A stretch of 64,000 bases of DNA from Pinus tabuliformis. Taxonomy: Eukaryota; Streptophyta; Pinopsida; Pinales; Pinaceae. The DNA lies in NCBI GenBank assembly GCA_031772625.1, contig CM062816.1:1666265385-1666329384 (forward strand). The letters are read 5' to 3'. Positions within the stretch are counted from its first letter, which is position 1; every line of letters starts with the position of its first letter. Below are positions 57,601-64,000 of this stretch, one piece after another. Position numbers and translations under genes: made by a program. A model generated the notes under the pieces. It was given only the letters and a program-made list of their open reading frames with translations, had not been told where the DNA came from and did not search any database.

Positions 57601-59719
57601 TACATTGGTAGCTTCATTGGCACCTACAGCTCCACCTACCACAACATTGCCAGTCACAGTAGAATCTACAACAAGTGCATCAGGAGAGAAAGCAACAGAA
57701 TTGGTTAAAGCCATGGAAAGGATGTCTATCTAGGCTACATAAATGAATAGATTGAGAGAAAAGGTGGCAAGTTTGGAAACTGACTACAAACTTGCCCAGC
57801 TTAAACAAAAGGAAGAAGCCTAAAAGGCCCAAAGAATGAGTGAAAGGATCAAAATCTTAGAAAAAGACTTAGCACTGGAGAAACCTCTTGGGAAAACCAA
57901 GGAGATGTTATGGGCCAATATCATTGACTCCGTCAAGGATATTTGGCCATCAATTCAAGTTATTTTTGAGGAGATAGAGTTAGTAAAGGTAGCTACATAA
58001 GCTATCCAAAAGGTCAAAGAAGAATTAGGAGACATGCCTGAGGATGCCAATAGACTCATCCACTTCCTCAACAGAAAAAATAGGTATGAGCTCCAAGAAC
58101 TCAATATAGAAGATAGAACAGAGACCATTTTGGAAATAAGGAAGGTCCTTTCCAAAAGGAACCTTATGCTTAACTTAGAGGAAAAGTGCCACAACATGCA
58201 GATAGCCATTGATAGGTTCATGGCTAAATTCCAAATTTTGAGGGAGAAAGGTCTGCCCAGTCCTTTGGTTATCAATGACAAACTTATGACACAGTTGGAC
58301 TATGATAACAAACTCAGACAGTTGGCTAAGGAACAAGCAAGCACTTCATCCATAAAATCCCTGCCAACAGGCAAATTTTTGTACAACACATTTGAGAACT
58401 TGTTTTTCCTTGAGCATGAGATAAAACATTTATTCTTCACCAAGCCCAATTTTTGCCAAGTATATTGATGTTGACAAGACCTATAGGAGAATGATGAATG
58501 TAAAGTTACCTGATGCAGAATGGTGGGAGACAATGACTAATTTACTGTGATAAATTTACAGCAAAAAGTTACTGCACAGTAAAAGTAAAAGCAGCGAGGT
58601 AAACAGATGAAGATAGGGCAGCATGGTCAAAGAGTATTAGGGTCAAAGAGTATCAGGTGAAAGATAAAAATTGAAGAAGATTCCAATGTGAAAGATCACA
58701 ACTACAAGCCAGCATAAAGGGCTACAAACTCAACCATAAAAGCCAGCAGTACCAAATAAAAAGGGACAACATGAAACAGTTCATTAACTGTCTCTATCTT
58801 CTTGCAAGAAGATATTTGTATTTCCTAGAATAAATCTCAAGTTTGTTTTGAGATATTTTGTAATAATTTTTTGTATAAATACTTCACAATTCGAAGTATT
58901 TAGGGTGGATTCTTAAACATTTCTATAGACTTTCTTGATCGAAGACTGTAAGCTATTGTATCACTGTTTGGACCAGCAAGCTGGATTAATGAATAAAGCC
59001 AAGACATTTCACTGGATTCATGTGTAGTGCGAAGTACAGACAAGTATTTTCCCTTGTGATTGTTATCTTTCTTTTAAAATTTTTTCCATAATATTTAATG
59101 TATCTGAAATCTGAATGCTATAATATGGAATGATATCTCAAAATTTGCTTCATTGCACTCTGTTTTAACTATTATGCATTTTAATGTTTTCTGCTAATTA
59201 TCTGAGTTAAGGAATTCTTCATTGCTCCTTAGTTTAGGTAGTTTCCCTCTGATCTATAGTAAAGGATTCTTAAGTGCCCTTTTCTCATGATTATCATTTG
59301 TTCCTAATTTTGATCCCGACTTTAGGATTCTTAAGTGCCCTCTCACCCTAGTTAAGATCATTTCACCCTTTCAACCTAGAGACCTGTACTTCCCTCTGCT
59401 AGCTTTCCCTTTGAACACTCCCTTTAATGAGTTAATCCCATTTCTGCTGCCCTTCTTTGACTCCATAGCCCAATGGTCCAGAGACTTCATTCTATCCATA
59501 TGTTTTAAGGATTCCACCATCCAACCTCCAATACAAATCCAAAACCCCCTGAACTTTAAGATCTAGCCTAAAATTCCAGGAAACAAAGCTAAATCATATA
59601 GAGATAGCCCTCTCTGAGTCATAGGTTGGCTAAAGCCTATACTTAAAAGATTGGTTTGTGGTTACCTTGGTCTTTTCCTTCTTCTGATAACTTCTAGGGA
59701 AAATTTCTGAGTGATAACA
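54601..59719 (+). repeat. Element D 3' LTR (5,119 bp, internal deletion)
   Basis: Aligns with the 5' LTR over its whole length apart from a 1,546-bp gap: TCTCA (56926-56930) joins directly to AGAAATGAGAGG (56931), corresponding to 43498 and 45045. TATAAAT at 58874 and AATAAA at 58992 are kept. The copy ends GAGTGATAACA. Confidence 0.94.
56632..58547 (+). pseudogene. Deleted copy of the U3 accessory frame in the 3' LTR
   Basis: Starts at the equivalent ATG (56632), has small indels near 56700-56740, loses about 515 codons at 56930, and then reads in frame with the coiled-coil part (57299-57733 and 58034-58468) before another shift near 58450. It shares TAG at about 57258 and TAA at about 57999 with the 5' copy. 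In addition it has its own TAG near 57731 (CAG in the 5' copy), TAA near 57738 (GAA) and TAA near 57820 (CAA). Confidence 0.8.
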
Positions 59720-61562
59720 ACTGGTACACAACTGTTTTCTGAATTTAGAAAATAAAAATGAATTCAACCATCTTGGTGTTGTTTTAAATATATATTGCAC
59801 CATTGCGTGAAAACAAATAATCACACTGTTTCGGGATTTTGAAAATGAAAATAAATTGAATCATGTCTGTGCGTTGAAAAAATATGGCGCCTCGGAAATG
59901 TTGGTGTGCTTTTTATATAACTGCACTGGTGCACTTGACTATCGAACGCACTGATGTGTGGAGAAATTGAATAAAAAAAAGCCCGATTTTTATTTTTATT
60001 TTATTTTTAAATTAAAAAACGAGCGGTAATTGATTTTTTCAAATCTAGTTTCACAAATTCTTTTAAATTGTAAAAATTAATTCACCATTTCATTATTTTA
60101 CCCAAAATTTCAAGGGAGTGATTTGCAAGAGAGATATACTAGGAGCACTGTGCAACAACAACAAAATACTTTGGAGCAGTAAAACTATTTAGAAGATTAG
60201 AAGCTAAAAGGTGTGGTGATTCACTCAAAAATCTACATCGTAAGTTTTAAATTTTATTGTTTATTTTTCTAATAAAAAAATTTACATTTTCTGTTAGGGT
60301 TTAATTAAAAGAGAGACAATTCGCAAGAGGAGGTCATATCAGAGTTGCAAAATATTTTGGATCCACTAAAAGATCAGATGTTGAAAGGTATGGTGATTCA
60401 CTCAAAACCATCGATAACAAGAATCTTAAATTTTATTGTTAAAATATTTTACAATTTCTGTTAGATTTATTCAAAATTCAGAAAAAATAAAATTAAAAAC
60501 CCCGTACAATAAAAAATTTACTATAGATTTTACTAGTAAATTTTTTTACACTCTCTACTACTATTTAACTTTGAATAACATTAAGAAAAAGAATAAAAAA
60601 AAAATTCAATACTTGCCTTAAATCCTTGCTTCTTCCTGCAAAGTTTCACATTTGGGTTTAACTTTCTCTACCACTTCACAATCAGGTTTTTCAATTTAGG
60701 AATTTTAGATTTAATGGGTTTGTGTACTTACTATATAAAGGGTGTTTGACATATAAAGTGGGGGAATCACTTATTGAATTAAATCCAAACCTTGTTGACC
60801 CTCTCCATTTTTTTAAAACGATTATATGTTGTGTGGTGTGCCATCTATAACATAATGCAATGGTGTTGCAGGAGTAATACAATGCACCAAGGCGCCTGTT
60901 CCTAGTAGCATCGTTAAATCATTGCGTTGCATTGAGCCTTACAAATCACACCATCAACCCTCTCCAATTTGAGAAACTGCTATATGTTTCACAATGTGCC
61001 CTATGTAACATAATGCACTGGGGCTAACTGAGTAACACAATGCACCAGAAAATTATAACACTTTGGATATTGTCCAGTGTTTTCATCGTTTCTCCCGGTG
61101 CAATATAACACACCAGCGTTCGTGTTCCTAATAACATCATTAAATCATTTCGCTATGTTTAGACTTACAAATCACATCGTCAATCCTCTCATTTCTTTTT
61201 AAAAATGATTATATGGTGCACGGTGAATGCTTTGTAATATAACACACCGAGGCTACTCGAGTATTTCCATGCATCGATATATTATAGCACTTTCAATTCT
61301 GTCCAATCTATTCATCGTTGTTCCCAATGTAATATAACACACCAATGCATCTGTTCCTAATAGCATCGTTAAATTAGTGCGGTGTGTTTAGCCTTACAAA
61401 TCGCACTATCCTAATTTAAAATTATTTTTCTAGGACGATGCTAAATAATCAAAATTTCGGTGCGTTTAATCTCATAAATGCATCAGTGCATTTATTAAGA
61501 TAAACGCACCAGTTTTTTTTTTTTTGCTGAAAATTATTTGATTTATTTGTAAAATATATCAA
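59720..61562 (+). repeat. CACTA interior and subterminal-type repeats right of element D
   Basis: The CACTA sequence interrupted at 41159 resumes here. Motifs such as GCACTGGTGCAC (59930), CACTGATGTG and CGGTGCAATATAACACACC recur. A tandem array (60780-61430) is listed separately. No protein gene seen. Confidence 0.65.
60780..61430 (+). repeat. About 226-bp tandem array, 2.6 units
   Basis: TGTTCCTA(A/G)TA(A/G)CATC(G/A)TTAAAT occurs at 60897, 61123 and 61352, spaced 226 and 229 bp. Each unit also holds a CACCA(A/G) motif before and an ACTTACAAATC(A/G)CA or CCTTACAAATC block after it. Units have diverged by many substitutions. Confidence 0.8.
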
Positions 61563-61847
61563 ATGGCTTCTATATTGAATGGTACAAGTTTTATATTGAT
61601 AAAAAAATGTCTCATAAGGTCTCAAGTAACAAAAATAATGATCGATACAATGACAACACATCAAAAAATCAGAGAAGGCAAGCTCTTTGTAAATTCTTTA
61701 CACAATAATATGTTTGAACTATATGTAAGTTTAACTAATATGTATTACTTGGTGTATGCCATGCAGAACCACAAAATGAATAAGGTCAATAAGATTATTT
61801 CTAATCTAAGTGTTGAAGAGCCTAAAATCCTAATAGAAAAATTATAG
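61563..61847 (+). CDS. Small reading frame in right arm of CACTA, unknown
   Basis: A 94-codon frame (MASILNGTSFILIKKCLIRS, LHNNMFELYVSLTNMYYLVY), helical, Lys/Asn rich, in AT-rich DNA. It might be the first exon of the TNPA-like gene that follows or a chance frame. Confidence 0.3.
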   Translation: MASILNGTSFILIKKCLIRSQVTKIMIDTMTTHQKIREGKLFVNSLHNNMFELYVSLTNMYYLVYAMQNHKMNKVNKIISNLSVEEPKILIEKL

Positions 61848-61979
61848 AATGATGAATCAGATGAATGAAAAAATAATATTCAATATAAGTTTTTCTTTTG
61901 AATTTTCTTTAATAATATACTTAATAATATTAGATAACATGTTTCAAACAATCTGTTAATTAATATATGTTTAATGTTA

Positions 61980-63330
61980 TATAGGGAGCAACAACAGAGG
62001 AAAATATCAATGTCGTTCTAAGAAAAGAAAAATTATGGAACATGTAAATGACTATGAATTAGTCCTTAGCTCATTTGGAGTGATGTTGGAGGTTAATGAA
62101 AGGGGGGATTTTTTTTACAGAACTATGAGGGATCTAGTGGAAATGTATAGATGTACTTTCCACTTACAATATAAAAATCAATGAAATGATTCTAAAAATG
62201 AAATTATATCTAAATTACAGGAAGCGTTTCTAGAGAAATGGTCAATGAGACATGTCAGACTTGCAATATAAAAAACATACAAAAAAAAAAGAATCATTCA
62301 AAAGGTAATATTGCTAATTGTATAAGATGATTTTCTATAATTATATGTATTACTACAAAGCATAAATTTATTAATATCTATTTTGTTATATTTAGTTTTC
62401 ATATATCATTATAAAAATATTTTATTACTTTTTCAGGAAGATTATGAAAATCCCAAATGATCAACACACTGATATACAAAACATGCCAGTAGGAATGTCC
62501 AAAAAAGTGTATAAGGAGGTGGTCAAAGAAATGGACATAATTGCATCACAGGAGGAGCCATCTCAACAACAATGTGCTTCAAATGTATGTAGTCATGATT
62601 GAATTTGTACATATAAACAAATAATTTAGCATTAAATATTATTTTTTCAAGTATTTTCTTGCAGAAATGAAAACAAGATGGAAATCATTCAACAAATAAA
62701 ATAGGACGACAAGGAAGAAACGAGTTGATTTCAAAGTTTGTGAGTAATTATTAATATTTCCTTATAATAACTCAAGGTTTCATTTTTGTATATTTTAAGT
62801 TTTTTTACAACAGCCATCCTTGAATGTCTTCAGATAAGTGCTAACATACAAAGAAGAGCCATCAGAAGAATTAATTGACATTGGGTTAAATAATGGTTGT
62901 GAGTATATGGAATTTGTAAGTATCTATGTTGTTTTACTTCTGTGAGTTTATAATTAATATAAAAAAAATCCTTTATATTAAATATATGATTTATTATGGG
63001 GTATAAAAATTACAGGAAATAAAATATGGAACTACGCCAACAAAAGAGTTGTTGAAAGAAGGCATGAGATTTGGTTTTGAAATAATGTGTATAATTCATG
63101 ATTCACTTCTTTCTTTAGTACATTGTTTTTCGATTTACATTGATATACATTATTTATTTTAATTTTCATTATTCTCACCAATGTAGATAAACTCATCACA
63201 TTTTAATTTTATGTTTTCTGATGGGACAAGATCAAGAACATGAAAACAATCGATGCAATCTAAAAAATATTCCTCCAAATAACACAAGTCATGGAAGTAG
63301 CTCGAGCACTGACAACAAATCCAACTGAAG
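61980..63330 (+). pseudogene. TNPA-like (Transposase_24-type) gene, decayed
   Basis: Short coding blocks separated by AT-rich, intron-like DNA. The best (about 62039-62306) reads FGVMLEVNERGDFFYRTMRD and EIISKLQEAFLEKWSMRHVR followed by a Lys/Arg-rich end, like the helical DNA-binding part of plant En/Spm accessory transposases. Later blocks: PVGMSKKVYKEVVKEMDIIA-like sequence near 62480-62545 and KTRWKSFNK near 62675. At least three stops fall inside the best block or between the blocks. Assignment is tentative and based on style and context next to TNP2. Confidence 0.4.
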
Positions 63331-64000
63331 AATGATGGTCTATTTGGATATCAGTGCAACATGTATTTTTTTGAAATATTTATCTGTGAAAATCAGACAT
63401 TTTGTTTAATGTAATCATGAACATAGTGTCCCAATTGAAAGAAAAGGGGTTACCAATAACAATCCCAATTTATATGACAAAGAGCCTTTGATTGAAATAT
63501 AATAAAATACATTTTAATTTATTCCATTGTGTTATCCAATGTCGTTGTGAAATGTTACACCACTAATTAAATATATGGATTATTAAATATTATAATGAAG
63601 AGATGTGAAATTTGATAATATAACAAATTAATCCAAACATCATATACAAATGCACTAAACAAATGTTAATTTATATGGATATTGTTATAAGATATATGTC
63701 GATTTCTCAATGAATAACAAATTTTAAAAATTACAATAATTGTACTGTCACAGGGAAATGTCTCCAAAAAAGAGAAAATCTCATACAAAAACACCGGTGC
63801 GTCCATAACATAAAAACGCACCGGTGCTTTACTTTAAATAAAAGCATCGTGATGTCATATTTTAGCATAACTAGTGCCTTTTTGAAAAATGACAGCACCG
63901 TAGCTTTCATGTCTTCAAGGACCGATATTGTTTTTAATTAACGCACCAGTGCTCTCATAGAACTAACACCCCCTGGTTGTACAAAATATTATTTCCATTC
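63331..64000 (+). repeat. AT-rich DNA and CACTA right subterminal motifs
   Basis: 63331-63770 shows no gene. From 63790 the motif density rises again: ACACCGGTGCGTCC, ACGCACCGGTGCT, CAGCACCGTAGC, AGGACCGATATT and ACGCACCAGTGCTC. This matches the left subterminal region and suggests the right terminus lies not far beyond the window. Confidence 0.6.

Larger units (their letters stand above)
41160..59719 (+). mobile_element. Element D: Ty3/gypsy retrotransposon with giant LTRs
   Basis: TGTTAGGTTCCTAT at 41160 and 54601 and GAGTGATAACA at 47845 and 59719 bound two LTRs of 6,686 and 5,119 bp. Flanks are ATTGG (41155-41159) and ACTGG (59720-59724), a target duplication with one mismatch, and CACTA subterminal sequence lies on both sides. 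The 6.75-kb interior has a primer site, gag, protease, an RNase H ahead of RT, RT, a second RNase H and integrase without chromodomain (C-terminal end VNG-ILKHYF, Tat-like). LTR identity by eye is about 98 percent in the first 240 bp but lower in the middle, so this is younger than element A. All genes carry stops, mostly TAG/TAA at likely Gln positions. Confidence 0.94.

Overview
This is plant nuclear DNA made almost entirely of nested, decayed transposable elements. I see no host gene, tRNA, rRNA or CRISPR array. Plant-type Ty1/copia, plant Ty3/gypsy without chromodomain, an En/Spm (CACTA) TNP2 transposase with a DUF4216-like tail, TATA-box LTR promoters, and stop codons placed as expected from cytosine methylation decay all point to a large, repeat-rich plant genome. 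The divergent gypsy families would suit a gymnosperm or similar lineage, but the sequence does not fix the species.

Layout. (1) 1-4919: the 3' part of a Ty1/copia element (gag-PR-INT-RT-RH in one frame with five internal stops) plus its 3' LTR. (2) 4920-5808: AT-rich DNA. (3) 5814-22617: a complete Ty3/gypsy element (element A) with 969-bp LTRs and a 5-bp target duplication GTAAG. It encodes gag with several zinc knuckles, protease, a second gag-like region, RT-RNase H, integrase, and long accessory coding sequence after pol. Its 3' LTR is split just after its AATAAA signal by a 3,969-bp insertion (18125-22093) whose terminal repeats are inverted and which carries a minus-strand gag and RNase H remnant. 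(4) 22618-24790: AT-rich DNA with three small tandem duplications. (5) about 24790-29508: a very decayed gypsy element (element C), cut within integrase by the next element. (6) 29509 to beyond the window end: a CACTA transposon with terminus CACTACAAGG, CACCGG/CGGTGC-rich subterminal DNA, a plus-strand gene of unknown role, a minus-strand TNP2 transposase and a weak TNPA-like gene. It contains a LINE-like insertion (32019-32631) with a 17-bp target duplication and, at 41160-59719, a giant gypsy element (element D).

Element D is the most unusual item. Its LTRs are 6,686 and 5,119 bp long, and the U3 part of the 5' LTR holds a reading frame of 1,156 codons, interrupted only by six TAG/TAA codons. 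Its pol order is PR - RNase H - RT - RNase H - INT, with an extra RNase H ahead of RT. The U3 position means the frame would be the last one on genomic RNA, after pol, where element A keeps its own accessory gene.

Relative ages by nesting: element C, then the CACTA element inside it, then element D and the LINE inside the CACTA. Element A is independent of that stack and older than the inverted-repeat element inside its 3' LTR. By eye, the LTRs of A differ at about 8 percent of sites in their first 245 bp and those of D at about 2 percent in their first 240 bp (more further in), so A looks older than D.
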